64,000 bases of DNA from Oribacterium sp. WCC10 (GTDB lineage Bacteria > Bacillota > Clostridia > Lachnospirales > Lachnospiraceae). The stretch covers positions 179,614 to 243,613 of the forward strand of contig NZ_FOPH01000005.1 in NCBI RefSeq assembly GCF_900113415.1, in the 5' to 3' direction. The position numbers were made by a program, and so were the translations under genes. This document shows positions 16,612 through 26,003 of this stretch, piece after piece (position 1 is the first letter of the stretch; each line of letters begins with the position of its first letter). Below the pieces are notes generated by a model, which saw nothing but the letters and a program-made list of their open reading frames with translations, had not been told where the DNA came from and ran no database searches.

Positions 16612-19600
16612 GAATATCCTCCTTCTCATCCAGCTTTGCAATGTCCACAAGGGTAAGCTCCGATGATTTATTTTCAAGTGAAGTTGCAAGAGCCTTTGCG
16701 GTATCAATTGCGGTCAAAACATTTACACCGGTCTCAACAGCATTTCTTCTGATGACGAAACCGTCTTTTCCGGCCTCTGCACCTTCCTTAGGAATATCGA
16801 TAACAATATCAAGTTCATGACCAAGAACCAGATCCAGGATGTTAGGAGACTCCTGCTCCACCTTACGTACCTGATAGCACTTTACACCGCCGTCAGAAAG
16901 AGCCCTGAATGTTCCGTGAGTTGCAAAGATGCGGTATCCGAGAGCCTCAAAACGCTTTGCGATAGGAATGATTTCTTCCTTATCCTCATCCTTAACGGTG
17001 ATAACCATGTTCTTGTACTTCGGAAGCTGGATTCCCGCACCCTGGAAGGCCTTGTAAAGAGCCTCGTTAAAGGATCTTGCTATACCGAGACACTCACCTG
17101 TTGACTTCATTTCCGGTCCGAGGCTGATGTCGGCACCCTTTATCTTCTCGAATGAGAATACAGGCATCTTTATAGCATAGTATGCGGCTTCCTTCTGAAG
17201 ACCCGGCTCGTATCCAAGCTCTCTGATAGTATGTCCGCAGATGATCTTTGTTGCAAGAGGCACGATAGGAATTCCCGTAACCTTGCTGATGTAAGGCACT
17301 GTTCTTGAGGAACGAGGGTTAACTTCGATAATGTAAACCTCGTCACCGTCTGCAATGAACTGAACATTGACCATACCGATAACATGAAGGGCCTTCGCAA
17401 GACGCTCTGTGTAATCGATAACCCTCTGCTTTGCTGTAGCTGTAAGGCTTCTCTGCGGGTAAATAGATATGGAGTCACCTGAATGGATTCCGGTACGTTC
17501 AATATGCTCCATGATTCCCGGTATAAGAATATCTTTGCCGTCACAAATTGCATCTACTTCAAGTTCTGTTCCGCGGATGTACTTATCTACAAGGATCGGG
17601 TGCTCCTGGGCGATCTGGTTGATCTCCCCGATGTACTCGTCTATATCCTCGTCGCATATTGCAATTCGCATTCCTGCACCGCCAAGTACGTAGGAAGGAC
17701 GTACAAGAACAGGGTAACCAAGCTCATTGGCAGCCTCCTTCGCTTCCTCAGCAGTGAATACGGTCTTACCTGCGGCGCGCTGGCAGCCTGTTTCCTGAAG
17801 AATGGCATCAAATCTCTCACGATCCTCAGCAGCATCAACATCATCCTGCTGTGTTCCAAGGATAGGCACGCCCATCTTTTCAAGTGCATCAGCAAGCTTT
17901 ATGGCTGTCTGACCACCGAACTGAACTACAGCTCCATCAGGTTTCTCGATATCAACAACATTCTTAACATCCTCAGGTGTCAGAGGTTCAAAATAAAGCT
18001 TATCTGCGATATCGAAGTCAGTTGAAACAGTCTCAGGATTGTTATTTATAATTATAGTTTCATAACCCTCTTTTTTGAACTGCCATGTGCAGTGTACTGA
18101 ACAGAAGTCGAACTCGATACCCTGGCCGATACGGATTGGACCTGATCCGAGAACCAAAACCTTTTTCTTCTTTTCAGGATCACGGAAAGCACCGGTTGAT
18201 TCATTTTCAGAGCCGAAAACGCTGTAGTAGTAAGGAGTTTCAGCCTCAAACTCTGCGGCACAGGTATCAACCATCTTGAAAGCAGCCTTGATATCCCACT
18301 TGTCGCGCATCTCAGCGATCTCTGACTCATCGTAGCCCGTGAGACGGGCGATAACATTATCCGGGAACTCGATTCTCTTAGCTTCTCTGAGTAATGTTTC
18401 GTTCATTGACTCGCTCTTTAAGCGGTTCTCCATGTCTACCAGAATCTTGATCTTGTCTATAAACCACTCATCGATCCTGGTGATGTTATGTATCTCCTCA
18501 TAGCTGTAGCCTCTTCTCAGAGCCTCAGCGATAACCCAGATACGACGGTCGTCAACCCTGTGGAGAAGCTTGTGAAGGTCATGATCATCAAGATCAGAGA
18601 AATCGTATGAAAGAAGTGAATCCACATGCTGCTCAAGTGAACGGATGGCCTTCATGAGACCTCCCTCGAAGTTATTGGCTATGGCCATAACCTCACCTGT
18701 AGCTTTCATCTGGGTTCCGAGGGTATGCTCGGCAGTTATAAACTTGTCAAAAGGAAGACGAGGCATCTTAACTACAACATAATCAAGCATAGGCTCGAAG
18801 GATGCGTAGGTCTTTCCTGTTACGGCATTCTTTATCTCATCAAGAGTGTAGCCGAGAGCGATCTTTGCAGCAACCTTTGCGATAGGGTATCCTGTCGCCT
18901 TTGAAGCAAGAGCTGATGAACGTGATACTCTCGGATTAACCTCTATTACACAGTACTCCATGCTCTCCGGGTGAAGGGCATACTGAACGTTACATCCACC
19001 GGTGATTCCAAGTTCTGTGATAATATTAAGAGCCGATGTTCTGAGCATCTGATACTCTTTGTCACCGAGAGTCTGTGAAGGCGCAACTACGATAGAGTCA
19101 CCTGTGTGAACACCGACAGGGTCAATGTTTTCCATATTACATACGGTGATAACATTACCCGCAGAATCACGGATTACCTCGTACTCAACTTCCTTCCATC
19201 CCGCGATGCACTTCTCAACAAGAACCTCGTGAACTCTTGAAAGTCTAAGACCGTTCTCGAGGATCTCTGTGCACTGCTCGCGGTTCTCAGCGATACCTCC
19301 GCCTGAGCCTCCAAGTGTGTAGGCAGGACGCAATACTACAGGATAGCCGATCTCTTCCGCCACTCTCAATCCATCTTCAACCGAGTGAACTACCTCTGAA
19401 GGTGCCACAGGCTCATTGATCTTCTCCATGGTTTCCTTGAACATGAGACGATCTTCCGCCTTCTTGATGGTAAGAGCAGTGGTTCCGATAAGTCTTACAT
19501 TATGTGACTCAAGGAAGCCTGACTCGTCGAGTGCCATGGCAAGGTTGAGTCCGGCCTGTCCGCCAAGAGTCGGCAGGATGGAATCCGGCTTTTCCTTCTC

Positions 19601-19831
19601 GATAAGTCTCTCCAGAACTTCTATAGTCAGCGGCTCAATGTATACATGATCCGCGATATCCTTGTCTGTCATGATGGTTGCAGGGTTTGAGTTGAGAAGA
19701 ACCACCTCAATGCCCTCTTCCTTAAGAGAACGGCAGGCCTGAGTTCCCGCATAGTCAAACTCTGCAGCCTGACCGATAACTATAGGTCCTGAACCGATCA
19801 TCAATACTTTCTTAATGCTGTTATCCTTCAT
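16604..19831 (-). CDS. carB: Carbamoyl-phosphate synthase large subunit
   Basis: Makes carbamoyl phosphate from bicarbonate, ATP and ammonia delivered from CarA, feeding pyrimidine and arginine synthesis. 1075 aa, full length, with the characteristic internal duplication: KKVLMIGSGPIVIGQAAEFDY near the start and VLVLGSGPIRIGQGIEFDF near residue 560. Each half carries ATP-grasp segments (RPAYTLGGSGGGIA; RPSYVLGGAGMRI) and INPRVSRSSAL/VNPRSSRTVP-type metal sites. The MGS-like C-terminal allosteric domain contains GYRIFATHGT. GGAGG 8 nt before the ATG; 4 nt separate it from the carA stop, and arcC overlaps its end. Confidence 0.98.
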   Translation of the reverse strand: MKDNSIKKVLMIGSGPIVIGQAAEFDYAGTQACRSLKEEGIEVVLLNSNPATIMTDKDIADHVYIEPLTIEVLERLIEKEKPDSILPTLGGQAGLNLAMALDESGFLESHNVRLIGTTALTIKKAEDRLMFKETMEKINEPVAPSEVVHSVEDGLRVAEEIGYPVVLRPAYTLGGSGGGIAENREQCTEILENGLRLSRVHEVLVEKCIAGWKEVEYEVIRDSAGNVITVCNMENIDPVGVHTGDSIVVAPSQTLGDKEYQMLRTSALNIITELGITGGCNVQYALHPESMEYCVIEVNPRVSRSSALASKATGYPIAKVAAKIALGYTLDEIKNAVTGKTYASFEPMLDYVVVKMPRLPFDKFITAEHTLGTQMKATGEVMAIANNFEGGLMKAIRSLEQHVDSLLSYDFSDLDDHDLHKLLHRVDDRRIWVIAEALRRGYSYEEIHNITRIDEWFIDKIKILVDMENRLKSESMNETLLREAKRIEFPDNVIARLTGYDESEIAEMRDKWDIKAAFKMVDTCAAEFEAETPYYYSVFGSENESTGAFRDPEKKKKVLVLGSGPIRIGQGIEFDFCSVHCTWQFKKEGYETIIINNNPETVSTDFDIADKLYFEPLTPEDVKNVVDIEKPDGAVVQFGGQTAIKLADALEKMGVPILGTQQDDVDAAEDRERFDAILQETGCQRAAGKTVFTAEEAKEAANELGYPVLVRPSYVLGGAGMRIAICDEDIDEYIGEINQIAQEHPILVDKYIRGTELEVDAICDGKDILIPGIMEHIERTGIHSGDSISIYPQRSLTATAKQRVIDYTERLAKALHVIGMVNVQFIADGDEVYIIEVNPRSSRTVPYISKVTGIPIVPLATKIICGHTIRELGYEPGLQKEAAYYAIKMPVFSFEKIKGADISLGPEMKSTGECLGIARSFNEALYKAFQGAGIQLPKYKNMVITVKDEDKEEIIPIAKRFEALGYRIFATHGTFRALSDGGVKCYQVRKVEQESPNILDLVLGHELDIVIDIPKEGAEAGKDGFVIRRNAVETGVNVLTAIDTAKALATSLENKSSELTLVDIAKLDEKEDIHE

Positions 19832-19835
19832 TCTC

Positions 19836-20945
19836 TCATGCCTCCATCATCTTCATAAAACGCTCGAACAGATATGCACTGTCTTTCGGCCCCGGACATG
19901 CCTCCGGGTGGTACTGTACCGTAACGATGTTCTTGCCTACATACTTGAGTCCTTCATTGGTACCGTCATTAACATTGACAAATGCTTCCTCACATACCTT
20001 AGGATCCAGTGACTTAGGGTCTACTGCGTATCCATGGTTCTGAGATGTGATGTAAACACGACCGTTTGAAAGATCCTTTACAGGATGGTTTCCGCCACGG
20101 TGGCCGTACTTAAGCTTGAAGGTATCTGCGCCTGTAGCGAGTGCCATGAGCTGATGTCCGAGACAGATGGCAAAGATAGGAACATTCGAATCGTAAAGCT
20201 TTTTGATTTCCTTTATAATGGAAACATTTTCCTTCGGGTCTCCCGGTCCGTTTGAAATCATGATACCATCTGGATTCTGGCTCAGGATAGTCGATGCTTC
20301 CGTATCCGCAGGATATACAGTTACATCACATCCCTGTCTCTGAAGAGAACGGATAATGTTTCTCTTGGCTCCAACATCGATGAATGCAACTCTCTTAGGA
20401 TCCTTGTCACCTGTATATCTTGAACCGTCCGGATTCTGAGCCTTGGCAACATAAACTCCCTTTGTTGTTGTTTTGGCGACAACACCTGTAACGGAGTAAG
20501 CCTTGATTTTCTCAAGAATCGCACTAAGTTCCTCTCCCTTGTAACGCTTTGTTGTAACCATACCGTTCATGGTTCCCTTGTCACGAAGGATCTTTGTCAG
20601 GGCTCTTGTATCGATTCCAGCAATTCCCGGTATATCATTCTTTTTTAAAAAGTTCTGGATTGTATTTTCAGATCTGAAATTGGACGGCATACGTGAAAGT
20701 TCACGAACTATAAATGCGTCCAGCCATGGGCGTTCCGACTCCATATCGTCGTAACAGATACCATAATTTCCAATCAAAGGATAAGTCATGACAGTTGCCT
20801 GTCCTGCGTAAGAAGGGTCAGTTAAAACCTCAAGATAACCGGTCATGGAAGTGTTGAATACTACTTCGGAAATGACCTCTTTCTCAGCGCCGATTGACGT
20901 ACCTTTGAAAACAGTTCCATCTTCTAGAATCAGAAATGCGTCCAT
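19836..20945 (-). CDS. carA: Carbamoyl-phosphate synthase small (glutaminase) subunit
   Basis: Glutamine amidotransferase subunit that hydrolyses glutamine and channels ammonia to CarB. 369 aa. N-terminal CPSase small-chain domain (LEDGTVFKGTSIG..., SMTGYLEVLTDPSYAGQ), then a class I amidotransferase domain with GPGDP, nucleophile in AICLGHQLMALA, and the His/Glu of QYHPEACPG. The ATG follows AAGGAGAAACA. First gene of carA-carB-arcC. No PyrR-binding leader or attenuator was found immediately upstream, unlike the pyrK-I operon of the same pathway elsewhere in the window. Confidence 0.98.
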   Translation of the reverse strand: MDAFLILEDGTVFKGTSIGAEKEVISEVVFNTSMTGYLEVLTDPSYAGQATVMTYPLIGNYGICYDDMESERPWLDAFIVRELSRMPSNFRSENTIQNFLKKNDIPGIAGIDTRALTKILRDKGTMNGMVTTKRYKGEELSAILEKIKAYSVTGVVAKTTTKGVYVAKAQNPDGSRYTGDKDPKRVAFIDVGAKRNIIRSLQRQGCDVTVYPADTEASTILSQNPDGIMISNGPGDPKENVSIIKEIKKLYDSNVPIFAICLGHQLMALATGADTFKLKYGHRGGNHPVKDLSNGRVYITSQNHGYAVDPKSLDPKVCEEAFVNVNDGTNEGLKYVGKNIVTVQYHPEACPGPKDSAYLFERFMKMMEA

Positions 20946-21306
20946 TGTTTCTCCTTTTTGATGTAAAAACTTGTTGTCATGCCAAATTGATACAGACTGT
21001 ACATAAAACGGAATGTTCCGGCACTCTCAAAAAAATAGAGATGTATGAATGCATCTCCATTTTTTGTCTTTTATCAAAGCCCCATAAGCTACTACCGTAA
21101 GGTCACTCGCGATAATAGCAGAAGCAGCATGACGTATATCTTAATTTCAAAGAAATAAAATCCATGAAATTAAAAGCTGCAACTATGACATCCACGCCAT
21201 TCCTTCCGGTACGAATGCTGCCGGTGATTTAAAAACCTCTTTTAGGAAATCTAATAAATCACCTTGATTAGTACCAGGCACCTGAATATTGCTTTTGTCA
21301 CTCAAA
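20946..21306. other. Intergenic region carA/dapF
   Basis: 361 bp. It holds the carA promoter region, a terminator at 21029-21066 and an imperfect hairpin GGTGATTTA/TAAATCACC (21223-21263) in the dapF 3' untranslated region. Part of that hairpin (TCTAATAAA) resembles the MITE-like elements, but the similarity is weak. No gene was seen. Confidence 0.4.
21029..21066. terminator. Bidirectional terminator between dapF and carA
   Basis: AGAGATGTAT / ATGCATCTCC hairpin flanked by A7 and T7 runs; on the minus strand it would terminate dapF. Confidence 0.75.
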
Positions 21307-22143
21307 CTATACCGGGAAATCTCCGCTGAAGACCTCCACCGCAGGTCCTGTCATGAAGCAGCGGCCTGTGGCGGATTCATATTTAATTTTTAAATCGCCA
21401 CCTATAAGGTGAACCGTAACTTCTGTATCAGGCTGAAGCTTCTTCGCCAAGCATCCCGCCGCAACAGCTGCTGTTGCTCCGGTTCCGCAGGCAAGAGTCT
21501 CGCCCGAACCTCTCTCCCAAACCCTGAAATCAATTTCCGTAGGAGAAATGATCCTGATAAACTCTGAATTCACCTTCTCAGGGAAACGCTCATGAGTCTC
21601 AAAATCATGTCCATATAAAAGAAAATCCAAATCAGAGACTAAAGAAACATTAAGCTCAGGATTATCAGACAGGAAATAAACTGCATGAGGATTACCGACA
21701 TCAATGCCGATGAAATGTAAATGCATCCCATGAACAGTGATATCTTCGGGAAGCTCTGAAGTTAATTTCGCAATTCCCATATCAACCGTTGCGTGGGTCA
21801 TTTTTCCATTGTCTGTATAAAGCTTAATTTTCTTAAGTCCCGATTTGGTATCGATGACTGCTTCATCACGGTCACTTTCGATAATGCCGTGATCATATAT
21901 GAATTTTGCTACGCAACGTATGCCGTTGCCGCACATATTACCTTCGGATCCGTCCAGATTGAACATATGCATGTATGCATCTGCCTTATCGGATGGCTCG
22001 ATGAGGATAAGTCCGTCGCCGCCTACACCATAGTGTCTGTCGGCGATCTTCACCGCAAGGGATGATGGATCCTGAACCTTCTCCGAAAAGCAATTTACAT
22101 ATACATAGTCGTTTCCGCAACCCTGCATCTTTGTAAATCTCAT
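21307..22143 (-). CDS. dapF: Diaminopimelate epimerase
   Basis: Converts LL-diaminopimelate to meso-diaminopimelate, precursor of lysine and peptidoglycan. 278 aa with both catalytic cysteines in their motifs: GNMCGNGIRC (about residue 73) and ETLACGTGATA (about residue 219), plus N-terminal MQGCGNDYVY. This is a PLP-independent racemase family. AAAAGGAAAACCT precedes the ATG. Monocistronic, ending in the bidirectional terminator. The window also encodes meso-DAP dehydrogenase (42704-43684), which makes meso-DAP directly, so two routes to the same product may coexist. Confidence 0.97.
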   Translation of the reverse strand: MRFTKMQGCGNDYVYVNCFSEKVQDPSSLAVKIADRHYGVGGDGLILIEPSDKADAYMHMFNLDGSEGNMCGNGIRCVAKFIYDHGIIESDRDEAVIDTKSGLKKIKLYTDNGKMTHATVDMGIAKLTSELPEDITVHGMHLHFIGIDVGNPHAVYFLSDNPELNVSLVSDLDFLLYGHDFETHERFPEKVNSEFIRIISPTEIDFRVWERGSGETLACGTGATAAVAAGCLAKKLQPDTEVTVHLIGGDLKIKYESATGRCFMTGPAVEVFSGDFPV

Positions 22144-22288
22144 AGGTTTTCCTTTTTAATTCAAATTTTCAATATAATATCAAATATTGCTTTCCGGGAC
22201 AATATAAATAATTTACATAATATGATTTTTTGTTCAAACAAGATTTATATAATTTAGCGAAGCAAAGTGATGAAGTCCATTTCACAAG

Positions 22289-22327
22289 CAAAATCCGGCG
22301 GGACCCATAGCACTTGCCCCACCGGAT
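22289..22327 (-). terminator. Terminator of the liv operon
   Basis: Minus-strand ATCCGGTGGG and CCCGCCGGAT form a 10-bp stem, followed by TTTTGCTT. The arms resemble those of the pyr operon terminator at 48244-48279. Confidence 0.75.
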
Positions 22328-22345
22328 AATCGGGTTAAAAATCAT

Positions 22346-23053
22346 TCACTTTTTCTTGCCAAGATAAGCCGCCTTAATCTCGTCGTTTGCAAGCAGCTCT
22401 GCTCCGGTGCCGGAAAGAGTGATACGCCCTGTCTCCATGACGTAGGCCTTATCGGCAACCTTAAGTGCCATATTTGCATTCTGCTCGATCAGAAGGATGG
22501 TAGTACCCCTCTCCTTATTGATCTTCTTGATGATGGAGAATATCTCCTGCACAACGATAGGTGCAAGACCAAGCGAAGGCTCATCAAGCATCATGATCTC
22601 AGGATTGGACATAAGCGCACGGGCTACGGCAAGCATCTGCTGCTCACCACCCGAAAGAGTACCGGCAAGCTGCCAGTTACGCTCCTTAAGTCTCGGAAAC
22701 AGATTGTAAACATTTTCGATATCTTCAGTGAGATCGTCGTTTCTGAGATAAGCACCAATCTTTATGTTCTCAAGCACAGTCATGTCCGGAAAAACTCTTC
22801 TTCCCTCAGGACAGAGCACGATGCCCTTTCCCACTCTCTTTGCAGACGGCATATTGGTAATGTCTTCGCCGTCAAGACTTATAGTTCCCTCACTCGCCTT
22901 CACGAGACCGGCAATTGTACGAAGCGTCGAAGACTTGCCCGCACCGTTTGCACCGATCAGTGTAACGATGGAATGATCCGGAACCTCAAAACTTATTCCC
23001 TTTACAGCCTCGATTCCACCATAATTTATTTTAAGATTATTAACTTTAAGCAT
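22346..23053 (-). CDS. livF: Branched-chain amino acid ABC transporter, ATP-binding protein LivF
   Basis: 235-aa ABC ATPase of the LivF/HAAT type: Walker A GANGAGKSS, signature LSGGEQQML, Walker B IMMLDEPSLGL, H-loop region LLIEQNA. Pairs with LivG on the cytoplasmic face of the LivHM permease to import branched-chain amino acids. Its first codons overlap the end of livG by 8 bp, indicating coupled translation; the last gene of the operon, followed by a terminator. Confidence 0.96.
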   Translation of the reverse strand: MLKVNNLKINYGGIEAVKGISFEVPDHSIVTLIGANGAGKSSTLRTIAGLVKASEGTISLDGEDITNMPSAKRVGKGIVLCPEGRRVFPDMTVLENIKIGAYLRNDDLTEDIENVYNLFPRLKERNWQLAGTLSGGEQQMLAVARALMSNPEIMMLDEPSLGLAPIVVQEIFSIIKKINKERGTTILLIEQNANMALKVADKAYVMETGRITLSGTGAELLANDEIKAAYLGKKK

Positions 23054-23825
23054 CCTCGGAACCTCCCAGATAAGCCTCGATTACTTCAGGATTGCTCTGA
23101 ATCTCATCAGGTGTTCCCTGTGCGATGAGCTTTCCGAAATTAAGAACATATATGCGTTCTGAAATCTGCATTACCAGATCCATATGATGCTCTATCATGA
23201 AGATACTGAGCTTGTACTGATCACGGATCTTAACGATGAAATCTGTGAGTTCCTGTGTCTCCTGCGGGTTCATACCTGCAGCCGGCTCATCCAAAAGCAG
23301 AAGTTCAGGCTGTGTTGCAAGTGCTCTCGCAATCTCAAGATGTCTCTGAAGGCCATAGGGAAGCGAAGATGCAATCTCGTCCTTAAGCTCATATAATCCC
23401 TGCTCCTTGAGAAGCTGGGCAGTCTCCTCTCTCATCCGCTTTTCTTCTGCACGATTAAGTCGCAGTGTTGCGGTGAAGACATTATCCTTTGCCCGAAGAT
23501 GCTTGGCAATCAAAACATTATCAAAAACAGTAAGATTTGAAAAAAGTCTGATGTTCTGGAAAGTTCTCGCGATACCAAGCTTTGTTATCTCATCCGGCGA
23601 ATTGCCCTTTAAGTTCTTTCCGTTGAAAGAAACCTCACCGGAGGTCGGTGTATAAATACCTGTAATACAGTTAAATGCAGTAGTCTTTCCTGCACCGTTA
23701 GGACCGATAAGTGCTACGATCTCACCCTTGTTCACATCAAGCGAAAGCTCATCTATGGCTCTGACTCCGCCGAACTGCATGACAACATTCTGCATGCTGA
23801 GGACATTCTGTCTGTTTTCACTCAT
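23046..23825 (-). CDS. livG: Branched-chain amino acid ABC transporter, ATP-binding protein LivG
   Basis: 259-aa ABC ATPase: Walker A GPNGAGKTT, Walker B LLLLDEPAAGMNPQE with the LivG-specific PAAGMNP, and H-loop MIEHHMDLV. The usual signature LSGGQ-like loop reads SLPYGLQRH, as is normal for LivG. The C-terminal extension (EVIEAYLG) is also typical. Overlaps livM by 1 base at its start and livF by 8 bp at its end. Confidence 0.96.
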   Translation of the reverse strand: MSENRQNVLSMQNVVMQFGGVRAIDELSLDVNKGEIVALIGPNGAGKTTAFNCITGIYTPTSGEVSFNGKNLKGNSPDEITKLGIARTFQNIRLFSNLTVFDNVLIAKHLRAKDNVFTATLRLNRAEEKRMREETAQLLKEQGLYELKDEIASSLPYGLQRHLEIARALATQPELLLLDEPAAGMNPQETQELTDFIVKIRDQYKLSIFMIEHHMDLVMQISERIYVLNFGKLIAQGTPDEIQSNPEVIEAYLGGSEDA

Positions 23826-24931
23826 TATGCCTTGCCCTCCATCTTTTTACTTTTCTTTTTGCCGGGATTCTTGAAAAAGGCAAATATTCCGTTCCAGCTG
23901 AATTCATTTGTACCCATAAGTCCCTTTCTGTAGAAAAGAACAACAATCATGAGAAGTATGGAGAAAATGACCATACGGAATCCCGGTCTGAACAAAGGTA
24001 CTTCAAAGCTTCCGATAAAAAGCGGCTCATCAAAGAATCTGAGTATCTCTCTTCCTGCTGTAACGATAAATGCTCCGATAACAGAACCCGTCACTGAACC
24101 TATACCTCCGATAACAACGATAAGAAGTATGTCGTAGGTAAGGGCAACCTGGAAAGTTTTGCTGTCAATCGATCTCATGAACATTGCCAGCATTCCGCCG
24201 CTGACTCCTGCAAAAAATGATGAGATAACAAAAGAAAGCTCCTTGGTCTTGAAAAGGTTTATTCCCATGGCCTCTGCCGCAATTTCATCCTCACGTACCG
24301 CCTTGAACATGCGGCCGTATGATGAATTGATCAGAAGCACCATAAGCCCTATACAGATTGCAGATAATGCCAAAGGCTGAAAAATATTGGTGAATCCCGG
24401 AATTGACTTAAGACCATATGATCCGTTTGTGATGGTATCAAACTGAGGAGCAGCGATACATGCACGGATGATCTCAGCAAATCCAAGTGTCGCGATGGCC
24501 AGATAGTCAGACTTAAGTCTCAGAACCGGGAATCCGATAAGGGCGGCAACACCTGCGGCCACAAGACCTCCAAGTATCAGCGCCACGATAACAGGGAGCT
24601 GAGCATTGGCAATAGCAGGATGAATTCCCGAAATATAATATACGGAGGCTCTCTGATTTACCGGAATAGTAAATATGGCCGTAACATAAGCTCCCAATGC
24701 CATAAAGCCTGCCTGTCCGAGAGAAAACAACCCAGTGAAACCATTTACGAGGTTCATGGAAACTGCAACCACTGCATAAACCATTGATCTTTCAATGATA
24801 GATATTGCATAGCTGTAGCTGTATTTATTTGCTTCAAGATAACCGCATATACCAAGCACCAGCGCTATCAGTATAAGGGTGCATATGCAGTTCCTTCTTT
24901 TTTCTGTATTAATCATTCTATTAGCACTCAT
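23825..24931 (-). CDS. livM: Branched-chain amino acid ABC transporter, permease LivM
   Basis: 368-aa inner-membrane permease with about 9-10 hydrophobic segments; family motifs include GFTGLFSLGQAGFMALGAY near residue 65 and GGIGSVTGSVIGA near 280, plus the EAA-like region around FKAVREDEIAAEAMGI that contacts the ATPases. A basic tail (KNPGKKKSKKMEGKA) ends the protein. It forms the channel with LivH, whose gene is 11 bp upstream. Confidence 0.95.
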   Translation of the reverse strand: MSANRMINTEKRRNCICTLILIALVLGICGYLEANKYSYSYAISIIERSMVYAVVAVSMNLVNGFTGLFSLGQAGFMALGAYVTAIFTIPVNQRASVYYISGIHPAIANAQLPVIVALILGGLVAAGVAALIGFPVLRLKSDYLAIATLGFAEIIRACIAAPQFDTITNGSYGLKSIPGFTNIFQPLALSAICIGLMVLLINSSYGRMFKAVREDEIAAEAMGINLFKTKELSFVISSFFAGVSGGMLAMFMRSIDSKTFQVALTYDILLIVVIGGIGSVTGSVIGAFIVTAGREILRFFDEPLFIGSFEVPLFRPGFRMVIFSILLMIVVLFYRKGLMGTNEFSWNGIFAFFKNPGKKKSKKMEGKA

Positions 24932-24942
24932 CCCTTTCCTCC

Positions 24943-25824
24943 TTAGACCTTGTTTGTGGTCTTCTCACCAAAAAGTCCGGTAGGACGAACGAGAAGAATT
25001 ACAATCAGGATAACAAAGGTAAAAGCATCAGAAAAAGTAGAGTGACCTGCTGCAACAAGCGCTGTTTCACCTATTCCGATGAGGAAACCTCCCACAACTG
25101 CACCGGGGATGGAACCAATGCCTCCGAAAACCGCTGCAACGAAGCACTTCATTCCCGGAAGTGAACCTGAGAACGGGAACACTGTCATTCGGTCTGTAAA
25201 ATAAAGAATAGAACCTACAGCAGCGAGAAGTGATCCGATGGCAAATGTCATGGATATTGTACGGTTAATATCAATTCCCATAAGAGAAGCTGTCTCATAG
25301 TCCTTTGATACCGCTCTCATGGCCATACCCATCTTTGTGTGCTGGATAAGTGTCATGAGAAGATATACAAGTATGATGGTAAGGACCGGTGTAAGAAAAG
25401 TAACAAAGGATGCAGAAAGTCCTCCAAGCTTGAAAACCTTCTTAAGTACAGGTATCTCCGGATATCCCATAGGAAGGGCAGTAAACAGGTATGTCGCAAG
25501 ATTTTGGAGCAGATATGATACGCCGATGGCCGAGATCATAACGGACATTCTTGGTGCAGAACGAAGAGGCTTATACGCAACTCTCTCGATACCCACGCCA
25601 AGAACAGTTGTTACGATAAGAACAACCGGAAGGGCGATGAACCATGGAAGTGATGCCATAGCAAAGATCATGAAGTATCCTGCCATCATGAAGATATCGC
25701 CATGTGCAAAGTTGATAAGTCTGAGTATACCGTAAACCATGGTATATCCGATGGCTATGAGTGCATAAGCACCACCCAGTGAAATACCTGTCAGACACTG
25801 CTGCAGGAATGTGGTAAGAGACAT
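24943..25824 (-). CDS. livH: Branched-chain amino acid ABC transporter, permease LivH
   Basis: 293-aa permease with about 8 transmembrane segments. Typical N terminus GGAYALIAIGYTMVYGILRLINFAHGD, a cytoplasmic AMRAVSKDYETASLMGI coupling loop, and GGIGSIPGAVVGG. AAGGGGA precedes the ATG. It follows livK after 118 bp of spacer holding a perfect hairpin, and precedes livM. Confidence 0.95.
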   Translation of the reverse strand: MSLTTFLQQCLTGISLGGAYALIAIGYTMVYGILRLINFAHGDIFMMAGYFMIFAMASLPWFIALPVVLIVTTVLGVGIERVAYKPLRSAPRMSVMISAIGVSYLLQNLATYLFTALPMGYPEIPVLKKVFKLGGLSASFVTFLTPVLTIILVYLLMTLIQHTKMGMAMRAVSKDYETASLMGIDINRTISMTFAIGSLLAAVGSILYFTDRMTVFPFSGSLPGMKCFVAAVFGGIGSIPGAVVGGFLIGIGETALVAAGHSTFSDAFTFVILIVILLVRPTGLFGEKTTNKV

Positions 25825-25883
25825 AAGACATTTCCCCTTGTTGAAAGAATAAAATAGATTTTTCGGATGAACTCATAAAACAC

Positions 25884-25912
25884 GAAGGGACATCTTATAA
25901 GGATGCCCCTTC
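25884..25912 (-). other. Hairpin between livK and livH (partial terminator or mRNA stabiliser)
   Basis: Minus-strand GAAGGGGCATC and GATGTCCCTTC form an 11-bp stem (one G-T pair), followed only by GTGTTTT. Such intercistronic hairpins after a binding-protein gene usually protect the upstream mRNA or reduce readthrough, giving an excess of binding protein over permease. That role is inferred. Confidence 0.6.
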
Positions 25913-26003
25913 AAACAATACCGCTTTTGATCCATTACTTTCTTATCCATGTCCCCGTGGACCGACAAGACTTTAACAGATACGATTAAACGGCAAATAA
26001 TGA

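Noticed and set aside
20946..21306. Pyrimidine attenuator before carA
   Set aside because: The hairpins here sit on the dapF side and no leader ORF or anti-terminator pair adjoins carA.
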